A stretch of 64,000 nucleotides of DNA from CALXXL01 sp034926605 (lineage in GTDB: Bacteria; Verrucomicrobiota; Lentisphaeria; Victivallales; Victivallaceae). The notes under the pieces were generated by a model. It did no database searches. It saw only the letters and a program-made list of their open reading frames with translations, and was not told the DNA's origin. The stretch is taken from contig JAYFQV010000014.1 of assembly GCA_034926605.1 (NCBI GenBank), positions 1 through 64,000 on the forward strand. Direction: 5' to 3'. Below, one piece after another: positions 1 to 6,917 of the stretch (the stretch's first letter is position 1; the number at the start of each line of letters is the position of its first letter). The position numbers and the translations under genes are program-made.

Positions 1-289
1 CGGGAGAGGAGAGAAACGTTCCCAAATTTGATTTTTCGCAGCTTCTTGTGAAAAAAGTAAGAATTGGTGCGTCGAAATGGCTTTGACGCACGAGAAGACG
101 AGTTATCAACAAGGGAATGCCAATACTTTTGAAATTGGCTCTATAATATAATTTGATGCGACTGAAGATATTATTATCGTTGCGCGTGCTTTCTCCGGTA
201 AAAAATCGGTTGTGGCCTCGTTTGTGATCAATACTGCGGGTAGGTCGGCCTGGAAGGACGTGGCTGCGAAGATCCTCTTCATGATTCAT
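1..289 (-). CDS. Uncertain ORF running off the left edge
   Basis: A minus-strand frame opens at the ATG at 289-287 and stays open for 96 codons to the window edge. A good Shine-Dalgarno (AAGGAG, 290-295) abuts this ATG. It is better spaced (7 nt) for a second ATG at 282-280 in another frame, which gives a complete 58-codon ORF ending at 106. I recognise neither product. The position beside a pseudopilin gene, and the basic low-complexity residues near the edge, would fit the long N-terminal extensions some Lentisphaerota pseudopilins carry before their FTLIELL motif. That is only an inference, because the diagnostic part would lie outside the window. AT-rich DNA also gives chance open frames less readily than GC-rich DNA, which slightly favours a real gene. 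Confidence 0.25.
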   Translation of the reverse strand, partial: MNHEEDLRSHVLPGRPTRSIDHKRGHNRFFTGESTRNDNNIFSRIKLYYRANFKSIGIPLLITRLLVRQSHFDAPILTFFTRSCEKSNLGTFLSSP

Positions 290-645
290 CTCCTTTTTTA
301 GGGGTGCACATTACACCCGTCTAATATTAGACTATCATACGGTTTTAGATAATTCAAGCAGAGGAGAAAAAAAATAACAAAAATTATACTACAGATGGAA
401 ATGTATTGCGGTTATTTACCGGAAGGAAAGCATATTCGGGCAGGAGCAATTAAATTGAATACCATACAATACGGGATAGCAGAGGCAGACTCGGTGTTCA
501 CAATTATAAGGCAAGGGTATAGTTACGAAGATGAGTCCTGATTGCCAGCTACGATAGTCTTCCTCGTCAGGGCGAACAGGGTGGGAATCCACGATCCACA
601 CCAATGTATATCTCAAAGAGGAAGTATTTGTTTTTCTACAAAAAA
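290..645. other. AT-rich intergenic region, no confident gene
   Basis: This stretch lies between the left-edge ORF and the pseudopilin terminator. It holds the hairpin and palindrome listed separately at 302-332. Frames inside it are short, lack a spaced Shine-Dalgarno and match nothing I recognise. Confidence 0.6.
302..332. promoter_or_regulatory. Hairpin plus perfect 14-bp palindrome (operator-like)
   Basis: GGGTG at 302-306 pairs with CACCC at 314-318. Immediately after it, GTCTAATATTAGAC (319-332) is a perfect 14-bp palindrome. The pair sits 13-43 bp upstream of the minus-strand ATG at 289, where a repressor site would be expected. The palindrome is seen directly; the operator role is inferred. 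Confidence 0.35.
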
Positions 646-675
646 AATCCGGAAGGTGATATACTCTTCCGGATT
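646..675 (-). terminator. Rho-independent terminator of the pseudopilin gene
   Basis: A 10-bp perfect stem (646-655 with 666-675, core TCCGGAAG/CTTCCGGA) has a 10-nt loop and is followed on the minus strand by a run of seven Ts (641-647). It lies 20 bp past the stop codon of the pseudopilin. Confidence 0.85.
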
Positions 676-694
676 TCAAAACAAGTTACGAGGA

Positions 695-1492
695 TTATGG
701 GTATACCTTGTCGATCAGATAGCCGCCGGCATCGAAGACACAGGAGATTTTTGATTGAGACCATAGGGCCTGACGATCTTGAGTGATACCAACATGACCA
801 TCGGCATATGCGAGATTACCCAGATCACCATGCCGTGCAGCTACACCGCAGTTTGGCATACCATTGCTGCCATCGTTACGTGAAAATACATACACTTCGG
901 AGCCCTGTGGCCGATTGGAATCGTTGTCACCAAATTGTTCGGTATAGCAGCTATCAGCCAGCAGTACAAATGTCGTTGGACTGGGAACCTTGTCTAAAAC
1001 TACAAAATCTTGAGATTTTCTTGATCCGACTCCGGTTTCAACCCGGAATTCACAATTATCATCAACATAATCGTTTGATGATGCTCCTGAAACTCCACCA
1101 TAGCTGCAATTTCCGAACCACCCCATATCCGCATAGACCGAAGAAGGACAGTGTGTAACGGCGCGGGCGTTTGGCTGGCAATCAGAGAAATAAACAGCTC
1201 CGCTCAACATACCATCCGAACCGTATTTAGGAAGCTCAATGCCGAGGTTTTTATGCATTTCTTCGCAAAACCGCCACCAGCCCTGATAATTGGAATCTTC
1301 TATGCTGATATAAGAGTTATTATTGTTGCCATAAAGTATTACGGCCTGCATTGCTTGCTTAAGGTTGCCCGAACAAGCCGAACGTTGTGCCATTTCCCGG
1401 GCGCGCGCCAAACTTGGCAGCAGCATGGCTGCGAGAATGGCGATGATGGCGATAACCACCAGCAATTCGATCAGAGTAAACCCTTTTTTCAT
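695..1492 (-). CDS. Type IV pseudopilin-like protein, H-X9-DG type
   Basis: This 265-residue protein starts MKKG then FTLIELLVVIAIIAIL, the class III signal that prepilin peptidase cuts after Gly4 before N-methylating the new Phe1. The hydrophobic helix (residues 5-25) anchors the protein or packs it into a pilus-like fibre. Near the C-terminus HGDLGNLAYADG fits the H-X9-DG motif of the large pseudopilin families expanded in Planctomycetes, Verrucomicrobia and Lentisphaerota. The extracellular middle part has several Cys residues and no recognised enzyme domain. AAAGGA lies 5 nt before the ATG. It is a single gene, with a strong promoter at 1590-1618 and its own terminator. The specific role (secretion pseudopilin, fibre or surface protein) cannot be told from sequence. 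Confidence 0.9.
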   Translation of the reverse strand: MKKGFTLIELLVVIAIIAILAAMLLPSLARAREMAQRSACSGNLKQAMQAVILYGNNNNSYISIEDSNYQGWWRFCEEMHKNLGIELPKYGSDGMLSGAVYFSDCQPNARAVTHCPSSVYADMGWFGNCSYGGVSGASSNDYVDDNCEFRVETGVGSRKSQDFVVLDKVPSPTTFVLLADSCYTEQFGDNDSNRPQGSEVYVFSRNDGSNGMPNCGVAARHGDLGNLAYADGHVGITQDRQALWSQSKISCVFDAGGYLIDKVYP

Positions 1493-1534
1493 CTTTGTCC
1501 TTTGTCATATTAAATGATGTTTGCCCGTCTGGAT

Positions 1535-1562
1535 AATCGATGGTTGTATATTTGCATCGATT
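1535..1562. promoter_or_regulatory. 8-bp inverted repeat in the pseudopilin 5' leader
   Basis: AATCGATG (1535-1542) and CATCGATT (1555-1562) form a perfect dyad with a 12-bp spacer, between the predicted start of transcription and the pseudopilin ATG. It could be an operator or an mRNA stem-loop. Confidence 0.35.
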
Positions 1563-1589
1563 TGCCGAATGTATTTATATACAAAGAAT

Positions 1590-1618
1590 ATAATAGATCA
1601 AAAAGGCGGAAAAGTCAA
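1590..1618 (-). promoter_or_regulatory. Sigma-70-type promoter of the pseudopilin gene
   Basis: On the minus strand, TTGACT (1618-1613), a 17-bp spacer and TATTAT (1595-1590). The predicted 5' leader is about 90 nt. The same hexamer pair drives the exosortase substrate at 54468-54496. Confidence 0.7.
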
Positions 1619-1787
1619 GAAGATAGAGCTGGTAATTTTGATTTTAATTGATAATTTTTACAAAAAAAACTAGTTGGATTTGGTTTTTCAGGGTAAATGA
1701 TGCTAAGCGTTTTTAAGACGGACATTACATAAAAACGGTTTGATAGGTTTGTAATTGCTGTGTAGATATTTTGGTGGAATCAGCAAT

Positions 1788-1822
1788 TTCCGGAACCGCC
1801 GCGAAACTCGGCGGTCCCGGAA
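1788..1822 (-). terminator. Hairpin after amt, probable terminator
   Basis: A 14-bp stem with one G-T pair (1788-1801 with 1809-1822) lies 12 bp past the amt stop. There is no clean T-run after it, so it may be an RNA-stability hairpin or a weak terminator. Confidence 0.55.
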
Positions 1823-1833
1823 TAACCGACAGG

Positions 1834-3132
1834 TCACATGTTGGCGAAAATCTGGAATCCTGAGTAGGCTTCCATGCCGTGTTCGCTCACGTCGAGGCCG
1901 CGAAGTTCTTCTTCGGCGGTTACGCGGATGCCCACGGTATATTTAAGTGTGGCGAAGATGGCCAGCGCCGCCGGGAAGGCGACGGCGGCCGACGCTCCGA
2001 CCCCGGCCAGCTGCGACATGAACGTGTAGTTGTATTCGGGCAGGGCGAACACTCCCACCGCCAGCGTGCCGAGGATGCCGCACACCAGATGTACCGAAAG
2101 CGCTCCCACCGGGTCGTCCAGCCGCAGCCGGTCGAACATAAGCACCGCGAATACCACTATCACGCCGCATATCGCGCCGATGACCAGCGCCGCATCCATT
2201 GACACGCAGTCGGCTCCGGCGGTGATTCCCACCAGCCCGGCCAGGCAGCCGTTCAACATCATGGTGAAGTCCGCCTTGCCGCGGTTGGTGAACATGCTTG
2301 TGACCATCGAGGCAATAACTCCGGCGCAGGCGGCCAGCGTGGTGGAGACCAGTACATAGGAAACCGTCTCCGGGTCGGCACTGAGCACCGACCCGCCGTT
2401 GAAGCCGAACCAGCCGAACCACAGCAGGAACACTCCGAGAAACGCCAACGGCATATTGTGCCCGGCGATCGGGTTGCTGCGTCCGTGGGCGTATTTGCCG
2501 ATGCGCGGCCCCAGCAGGATGACTCCGGCCAACGCGCCCCAGCCGCCTATCGCGTGGACGAAGGTGGAGCCGGCGAAGTCGTGGAAGTTGATTCCGGCCA
2601 GCCAGCCGCCGCCCCATCCCCAGGAGCCGATCACCGGATAGACCACCCCGGCGTACAGTATTGTGAAAATAATGTATGCGTTTACCTTGATGCGACCTGC
2701 CACCGCTCCGGAAACGATGGTGGCGCAGGTGGCCGCGAACATGCCCTGGAAAAAGAAGTCAGTCCAGAATGTGAAGTGCGGATTGCCGCCGCCTACCGGT
2801 GGATGTGCACCGAAGCCGTTGAATGCCAGCAAATGGCCCAGCTGCCAGTTGCCGGAATACATCAGAGAATAGCCGCAGAAGAAGAACGTGATTATTCCGA
2901 GCGGCGGGGTGAGCGCGTTTTTGAACAGGACGTTGGTGCAGTTCTTGGCGCGGGCCAGCCCGGACTCTAGGGTGCCGAAGCCGATGTGCATTATGAACAC
3001 CAGCATTCCGGCTATCATGACCCACAGATTATCCACGGTGAACGTCATGTCGGTGGTTTTTGCGGCCGACGGTTCATCGGCCATGGACGAAAAAGCAACG
3101 GTTAAAAGTAGAAACAGTGCAATTTTTTTCAT
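1834..3132 (-). CDS. amt: Ammonium transporter Amt
   Basis: Amt/MEP/Rh channel that passes ammonium across the inner membrane. From the ATG at 3132 it is 432 residues: a signal peptide (MKKIALFLLL to about residue 18), then about 11 membrane helices. The pore histidines are visible in STFVHAIGGWG and SVHLVCGILG, and the conserved stretch around GFGTLESGLARAKN is present. An upstream in-frame ATG would add 38 residues overlapping glnK and lacks family similarity. The chosen start leaves a 10-bp gap from the glnK stop with AGGA before it. It is co-transcribed with glnK from the sigma-54 promoter at 3518-3535, so it should be made under nitrogen limitation, and it is likely blocked by the neighbouring PII protein. 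Confidence 0.95.
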   Translation of the reverse strand: MKKIALFLLLTVAFSSMADEPSAAKTTDMTFTVDNLWVMIAGMLVFIMHIGFGTLESGLARAKNCTNVLFKNALTPPLGIITFFFCGYSLMYSGNWQLGHLLAFNGFGAHPPVGGGNPHFTFWTDFFFQGMFAATCATIVSGAVAGRIKVNAYIIFTILYAGVVYPVIGSWGWGGGWLAGINFHDFAGSTFVHAIGGWGALAGVILLGPRIGKYAHGRSNPIAGHNMPLAFLGVFLLWFGWFGFNGGSVLSADPETVSYVLVSTTLAACAGVIASMVTSMFTNRGKADFTMMLNGCLAGLVGITAGADCVSMDAALVIGAICGVIVVFAVLMFDRLRLDDPVGALSVHLVCGILGTLAVGVFALPEYNYTFMSQLAGVGASAAVAFPAALAIFATLKYTVGIRVTAEEELRGLDVSEHGMEAYSGFQIFANM

Positions 3133-3142
3133 GATTTGTATC

Positions 3143-3484
3143 CTATCCGATCGCTTCCGGTCCGGTTTCGCCGGTACGTATGCGAATGCATTCTTCCATG
3201 GGCAGGACGAATATCTTGCCGTCCCCGATATTGCCGGTACGCGCACCGGCTATGATGCCGTCGATCGTCGGCTGTACGAACTCGTCGTTCACACCGATGG
3301 CGAGGCGGACCTTCTTGAGCAGATTGACCTCGCTCATTGCGCCGCGGTATGCGTTTACATACCCTTTCTGCTGGCCGCAGCCCATGGCGTTGGTCACCGA
3401 GATCTTGAAGATGCTGCGGCTGTACAGTTCCTGTTTGACGGCGTTGAGCCGTTCCGGTTTGATGTAGGCGATAATCAGCTTCAT
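3143..3484 (-). CDS. glnK: PII signal protein of the Amt-linked type, lacking Tyr51
   Basis: This 113-residue PII trimer subunit would bind ATP/ADP and 2-oxoglutarate and plug or regulate Amt. Seen: MKLIIAYIKPERL, the GCGQQKGYVNAYRG entry to the T-loop, TGNIGDGKIFVLP and the C-terminal IRIRTGE. The residue at the E. coli Tyr51 position is Ser51 (RGAMSEVN), so uridylylation as in enteric GlnB/GlnK is not possible; signalling must rely on ligands or on another modification. An ideal Shine-Dalgarno (AAAGGAGG) lies 5 nt before the start. First gene of glnK-amt, 25 bp downstream of a sigma-54 promoter. I use glnK for its linkage to amt; glnB is an equally valid label. Confidence 0.95.
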   Translation of the reverse strand: MKLIIAYIKPERLNAVKQELYSRSIFKISVTNAMGCGQQKGYVNAYRGAMSEVNLLKKVRLAIGVNDEFVQPTIDGIIAGARTGNIGDGKIFVLPMEECIRIRTGETGPEAIG

Positions 3485-3517
3485 GTAACCTCCTTTGCCG
3501 ATTTTTTAACAAATTAC

Positions 3518-3535
3518 AAGCAAATATCATGCCAA
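3518..3535 (-). promoter_or_regulatory. Sigma-54 (-24/-12) promoter of glnK-amt
   Basis: On the minus strand TTGGCATGATATTTGCTT has GG (3533-3532), exactly 10 bp, then GC (3521-3520), matching TGGCAC-N5-TTGCW. It lies 34 bp before the glnK ATG. It is divergent from a second sigma-54 promoter at 3659-3676, leaving about 120 bp for shared activator binding. Confidence 0.85.
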
Positions 3536-3555
3536 TATTTAAAACATCGCGGGTA

Positions 3556-3575
3556 TGTTACTTCTCGCAAAGACA
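3556..3575. promoter_or_regulatory. Candidate activator site between divergent sigma-54 promoters
   Basis: TGTTAC followed by ACA (TGT-N14-ACA, 3556-3575) lies between the two sigma-54 promoters. It loosely resembles the TGTTAC...ACA dyad (read on the minus strand) at 43983-44004 in the glnA-gltB region. The spacing is not the classical NifA TGT-N10-ACA, so this is a weak call. Confidence 0.2.
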
Positions 3576-3658
3576 TTCACTCTGAGGATGGCGCGCCTGG
3601 CGAGTTTAACATTCGCAACCCGGAAAAGGCCCGGCCGTCCGGGGAGACGGTTTCAGAG

Positions 3659-3676
3659 TTGGCACGATAACTGCTT
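3659..3676 (+). promoter_or_regulatory. Sigma-54 promoter of a short transcript
   Basis: TTGGCACGATAACTGCTT has GG (3661-3662), 10 bp, GC (3673-3674). Transcription should begin near 3685. The next gene with its own promoter (CBM48) starts at 3928, and a terminator intervenes at 3805-3826, so the promoter appears dedicated to a ~140-nt RNA. Confidence 0.75.
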
Positions 3677-3718
3677 CGATTCTGCGAGCGGCTTAAAAAA
3701 CGAAAGGAGTTATGCAAA

Positions 3719-3796
3719 ATGAGCAATGTACCCGGAATGGGAGCGAGCGGCGCTGTCATCGGCCTGACGGCTTGTGTATATGACAGAGACGGATAA
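3719..3796 (+). CDS. Possible 25-residue peptide or sRNA under sigma-54 control
   Basis: Inside the ~140-nt sigma-54 transcript, GGAG (3706-3709) stands 9 nt before an ATG that opens a 25-codon frame ending in TAA at 3796. The peptide is small and Gly/Ala-rich with a hydrophobic centre (GASGAVIGLTAC) and an acidic/basic end (YDRDG). A second ATG at 3712 gives a 23-codon alternative in another frame, but only 2 nt from the Shine-Dalgarno. I do not recognise either. Three readings are possible: a small protein acting with GlnK/Amt, a regulatory RNA, or a leader peptide. The promoter and terminator that bracket it are stronger evidence than the coding potential. Confidence 0.4.
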   Translation: MSNVPGMGASGAVIGLTACVYDRDG

Positions 3797-3804
3797 AGCC
3801 CCGG

Positions 3805-3826
3805 CTTCCGATGGAAGTTTTTTTTT
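3805..3826 (+). terminator. Terminator of the short sigma-54 transcript
   Basis: A 5-bp stem CTTCC (3805-3809) / GGAAG (3813-3817), extendable by G-T pairs, has a 3-nt loop and is followed directly by nine Ts (3818-3826). Confidence 0.65.
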
Positions 3827-3835
3827 ATGTTGGGT

Positions 3836-3863
3836 TTGCAAAAATATAATTATGAGATATATT
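3836..3863 (+). promoter_or_regulatory. Sigma-70-type promoter of the CBM48 gene
   Basis: TTGCAA (3836-3841), 16-bp spacer, TATATT (3858-3863). The predicted start is about 57 nt before the CBM48 ATG. Confidence 0.6.
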
Positions 3864-3927
3864 AGTTTCGTACAAAGGGGCTGTCGCAGACTGTACGTCA
3901 GCGGTATTATGTATAAGGAGGATGATT

Positions 3928-4230
3928 ATGGCACTCAAGAAAACCAAAAACACCAAGGAACGCGCCGCAAAACGGCGGGTTGGGTTCACCTACGAGGGTC
4001 CTGCGGGCCGGAAGGTCTGCGTTGCCGGTTCGTTCAATGACTGGGATCCCGCGTGCAAGCAGCTGGAATACAAATCTGCCAGCGGCGTTTATACCGGGAT
4101 TCTTATGCTCGAACCGGGCAGCTACGAATACAAGTTCGTGGTCGACGGCGAATGGCAGCTCGATGTCAACAATCCGAATTTCGCGCACAATGACTTCGGA
4201 TCGCTCAACAGCATGCTGGTAGTCGAGTGA
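3928..4230 (+). CDS. Stand-alone CBM48/AMPK-type glycogen-binding protein
   Basis: This 100-residue protein is essentially one beta-sandwich of the CBM48 (isoamylase-N / AMPK-beta glycogen-binding) family. The signature GSFNDWDP (about residues 37-44) and EPGSYEYKFVVDGEW (about 65-79) carry the Trp and Lys residues that contact alpha-glucan. A Lys/Arg-rich tail of about 18 residues precedes it. AAGGAGG with a 6-nt spacing picks the ATG at 3928 over one two codons upstream. It has no catalytic domain, so it probably tethers or scaffolds proteins on glycogen. It is transcribed alone (promoter 3836-3863, terminator 4256-4281), immediately before glgP-glgA-glgB. Confidence 0.9.
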   Translation: MALKKTKNTKERAAKRRVGFTYEGPAGRKVCVAGSFNDWDPACKQLEYKSASGVYTGILMLEPGSYEYKFVVDGEWQLDVNNPNFAHNDFGSLNSMLVVE

Positions 4231-4255
4231 AAGTGTCTGCCTATGTTGAAAAAAA

Positions 4256-4281
4256 ACCGGTCATGCGACCGGTTTTTTTTT
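4256..4281 (+). terminator. Rho-independent terminator after the CBM48 gene
   Basis: ACCGGTC (4256-4262), loop ATGC, GACCGGT (4267-4273), then a T-run to 4281, preceded by an A-run. Strong, and works in either direction. Confidence 0.9.
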
Positions 4282-4355
4282 GGCATTATTCTTTGCCGAT
4301 GCTATATTGTGTTAAAACTGGTTTCGGCACCAATGGTTATTGAAGGGGAAAACAT

Positions 4356-6899
4356 ATGAGCCAGATACAACTTTACAACGTGGCGCCGCGCATCCCGCGC
4401 GAACTTAAATTTCTTGAAGAACTTTCATTCAACATCTGGTGGTGTTGGCATCCTCTGGCGGTGGAACTGTTTCTGCGCATAAACCCTGCTTTGTGGGGCG
4501 AGCTGGAGGGCAATACCAGGGAGTTTCTCGGCAAGGTCGATCAGGCCAGGCTTGAGGAATTGGCCCACGATGAATTTTTTATTCAGCAGATGAAGCTGGT
4601 GGAAGCGGAATTCCGGCGCGACGTGAAAGCCGCGCCGATCGATATCGCCACCCGCAAGATTGCCTATTTTTCGCTTGAATTCGGCATTCACGAAAGCATC
4701 CGGCTGTATTCCGGCGGTCTCGGCGTTCTGGCCGGCGACCATCTCAAGGCCGCCAGTGACATGGAATTGCCGATCGTCGGCGTGGGGTTGCTGTACCGGC
4801 AGGGCTATTTCAGCCAGTATATCGACCGCAACGGCTGGCAGATCGAGCGCTATCCTGAAAATCTGCTTCATAATCTGCCGATTTCCCGCGCCTACGCCAA
4901 CGGCGAGCCGGTCACGATTACCGTTCCGATGGCCGACCGCGAGCTGAAGGCGGCGGTATGGATCGTCTGCGTCGGCAACGTGCCGCTGGTGCTGCTGGAT
5001 ACCGAGATACCGGAAAATCCGCCGGAATTCCGCGAAATCACCTGGCGGCTTTATGGCGGCGACAAGCGCATGCGCATTCAGCAGGAGATACTGCTTGGCG
5101 TTGGCGGTTTCCGCGCATTGGTGGCGCTCGGGTGCGAACCCAGCTGCTGCCACATGAACGAGGGGCACGCGGCGTTTCTTTCCATCGAGCGCATCGGCTA
5201 TTTGGCGAGCCGTTATCACTATACTCCGAACGCCGCGCTTGAGATTGTGGGCCGCAGCAATGTGTTCACCACCCATACGCCGGTTCCGGCTGGCAACGAG
5301 GTTTTTGCGGTCGACCTTGCGCGCCAGTATCTGGGGCCGGTATGCGCCGCCGCCAAACTGGACCTGACCCGGGTGATAAACTGGGGCATTCCGATTTCCG
5401 AGCGCAACAAGGCCGGCGAGATGTCGATGACCATTCTGGGGTTGCGGATGGCCGCCTTCAGCAACGGCGTCAGTCGTTTGCACGGGCAGGTGGCTCGCGC
5501 GATGTGGCGACACCTGTGGCCCGGCCGCGCCATCGACGAGATTCCGATCGACCATATCACCAACGGCGTTCACGTTCAAAGCTGGCTGTCGGTGCGGATG
5601 CAGCATTTGTATAACCGTTATCTGCATACCGGCTGGCTGGAGAATCCCAGCGACGAGGAGATGACGGCCGGAGTTGCAGCAATCCCGGACGACGAATTGT
5701 GGATCGCGCATGAGTCCGGCCGTCATGCTCTGGTGCGGCAGGTACGCCGTCGGCTGAGCGAATCCTTGAACTACTATCAGATGGAAAACGACCGGCAGGC
5801 GTTTCACTCCAAGCAGGTGCTCGATCCTAACGTGCTTACCGTGGGGTTTGCTCGCCGTTTCGCCACTTACAAACGGGGAAATCTGCTGCTGCGCAATCCG
5901 GAGCGGCTCTTGGCGCTTTTGCGCAACGACAGTCGTCCGATCCAGTTCATTTTTGCCGGCAAGGCCCATCCGGCCGACGACGGCGGCAAGCGCATAATAC
6001 AGCAGATCATCCAGTTCGGCAAGGAGAACGGTGTTGCCGACCGCTTCATAATGCTCGAGAATTACGACATAGCGTTGGCCAGGCTGCTGGTGCAGGGAGT
6101 GGACATCTGGCTGAACAATCCGCGCCGGCCGCAGGAGGCCAGCGGAACGTCCGGCATGAAAGCTGCGGTAAACGGCGTGCCGAACTGCAGCATTCTGGAC
6201 GGCTGGTGGGACGAAGCGTACAGCCCGGAATGCGGCTGGGCCATATCCAGCAACGAGAATTACGACAATCCCGAGGATCAGGACAATTTTGAAAGCCAGG
6301 CGTTGTTCAACATTCTTGAAAACGACATCATACCGTGTTTCTACGAGCGGCCGTCCGGCGAAATTCCGCGCCGCTGGGTGCAGCTGATGAAGGGGTCGAT
6401 CGCCATGTCGCTCGGCCGTTTTTCCAGCCGCCGAATGGTGGATGACTATTACAACAAATTTTACCTGCCGGCGATTCGTGACTACGGCGCGCTTATGGAT
6501 AACAACGCAGCCAAGGCTCAGGCTTTGGTGGCCCAGAAGGAGCGACTGGTGGCGAATTTCGACAAGTTGCGGATCGAGCAGCCGGTGCTGACCCGCGACA
6601 CCGATGACCTTCATGTCGGCGATTCATTCAAGATCACCACCAAGGTGTTTCTGAATGAACTGAAGCCCGAAGAGGTCGATGTGGAGGTTTACTACGGGCA
6701 TGTGGACGCGCACAACGAGATAACCCAGAGTTACTGCGAATTCATGCAGTTGTCCAAGGATCTCGGCGACGGCAGTTATGAATATTCCTGTAGCCTGACC
6801 TGCCGGAACGCCGGAAGTTTCGGACTCACCGCCCGAATCACGCCGGTCGGCTACGACTGGGTGCACAGCGTTCCCGGCTTTATGTGCTGGCCGCGGTAA
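4356..6899 (+). CDS. glgP: Alpha-glucan (glycogen) phosphorylase
   Basis: An 847-residue GT35 enzyme that releases glucose 1-phosphate from alpha-1,4-glucan. It belongs to the bacterial alpha-glucan phosphorylase type with a DUF3417-like N-terminal part (residues ~1-120, with the NIWWCWHPLA stretch), then the catalytic core. The pyridoxal-phosphate lysine is in EASGTSGMKAAVNG, followed by ILDGWWDEAY. The last ~100 residues form an additional beta-rich segment. AAGGGG lies 6 nt before the ATG. It is the first gene of glgP-glgA-glgB-hisI-murB/ddl. The gaps are 18 and 16 bp, then a 4-bp overlap, and no internal terminator is visible. Phosphorylase and synthase therefore appear to be made together, which points to control at enzyme level. 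Confidence 0.95.
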   Translation: MSQIQLYNVAPRIPRELKFLEELSFNIWWCWHPLAVELFLRINPALWGELEGNTREFLGKVDQARLEELAHDEFFIQQMKLVEAEFRRDVKAAPIDIATRKIAYFSLEFGIHESIRLYSGGLGVLAGDHLKAASDMELPIVGVGLLYRQGYFSQYIDRNGWQIERYPENLLHNLPISRAYANGEPVTITVPMADRELKAAVWIVCVGNVPLVLLDTEIPENPPEFREITWRLYGGDKRMRIQQEILLGVGGFRALVALGCEPSCCHMNEGHAAFLSIERIGYLASRYHYTPNAALEIVGRSNVFTTHTPVPAGNEVFAVDLARQYLGPVCAAAKLDLTRVINWGIPISERNKAGEMSMTILGLRMAAFSNGVSRLHGQVARAMWRHLWPGRAIDEIPIDHITNGVHVQSWLSVRMQHLYNRYLHTGWLENPSDEEMTAGVAAIPDDELWIAHESGRHALVRQVRRRLSESLNYYQMENDRQAFHSKQVLDPNVLTVGFARRFATYKRGNLLLRNPERLLALLRNDSRPIQFIFAGKAHPADDGGKRIIQQIIQFGKENGVADRFIMLENYDIALARLLVQGVDIWLNNPRRPQEASGTSGMKAAVNGVPNCSILDGWWDEAYSPECGWAISSNENYDNPEDQDNFESQALFNILENDIIPCFYERPSGEIPRRWVQLMKGSIAMSLGRFSSRRMVDDYYNKFYLPAIRDYGALMDNNAAKAQALVAQKERLVANFDKLRIEQPVLTRDTDDLHVGDSFKITTKVFLNELKPEEVDVEVYYGHVDAHNEITQSYCEFMQLSKDLGDGSYEYSCSLTCRNAGSFGLTARITPVGYDWVHSVPGFMCWPR

Positions 6900-6917
6900 C
6901 AGGAGGGGCGATAGAAT

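Noticed and set aside
394..541. A 48-codon plus-strand frame with a reasonable-looking C-terminus
   Set aside because: The only ATG lacks a Shine-Dalgarno (the nearest AGGAG is ~28 nt away), and there is no promoter or homologue I can name.
416..679. An 87-codon minus-strand frame downstream of the pseudopilin
   Set aside because: It contains the pseudopilin terminator hairpin, has no Shine-Dalgarno, and its composition (many Cys, Arg, His) is unlike a real protein.
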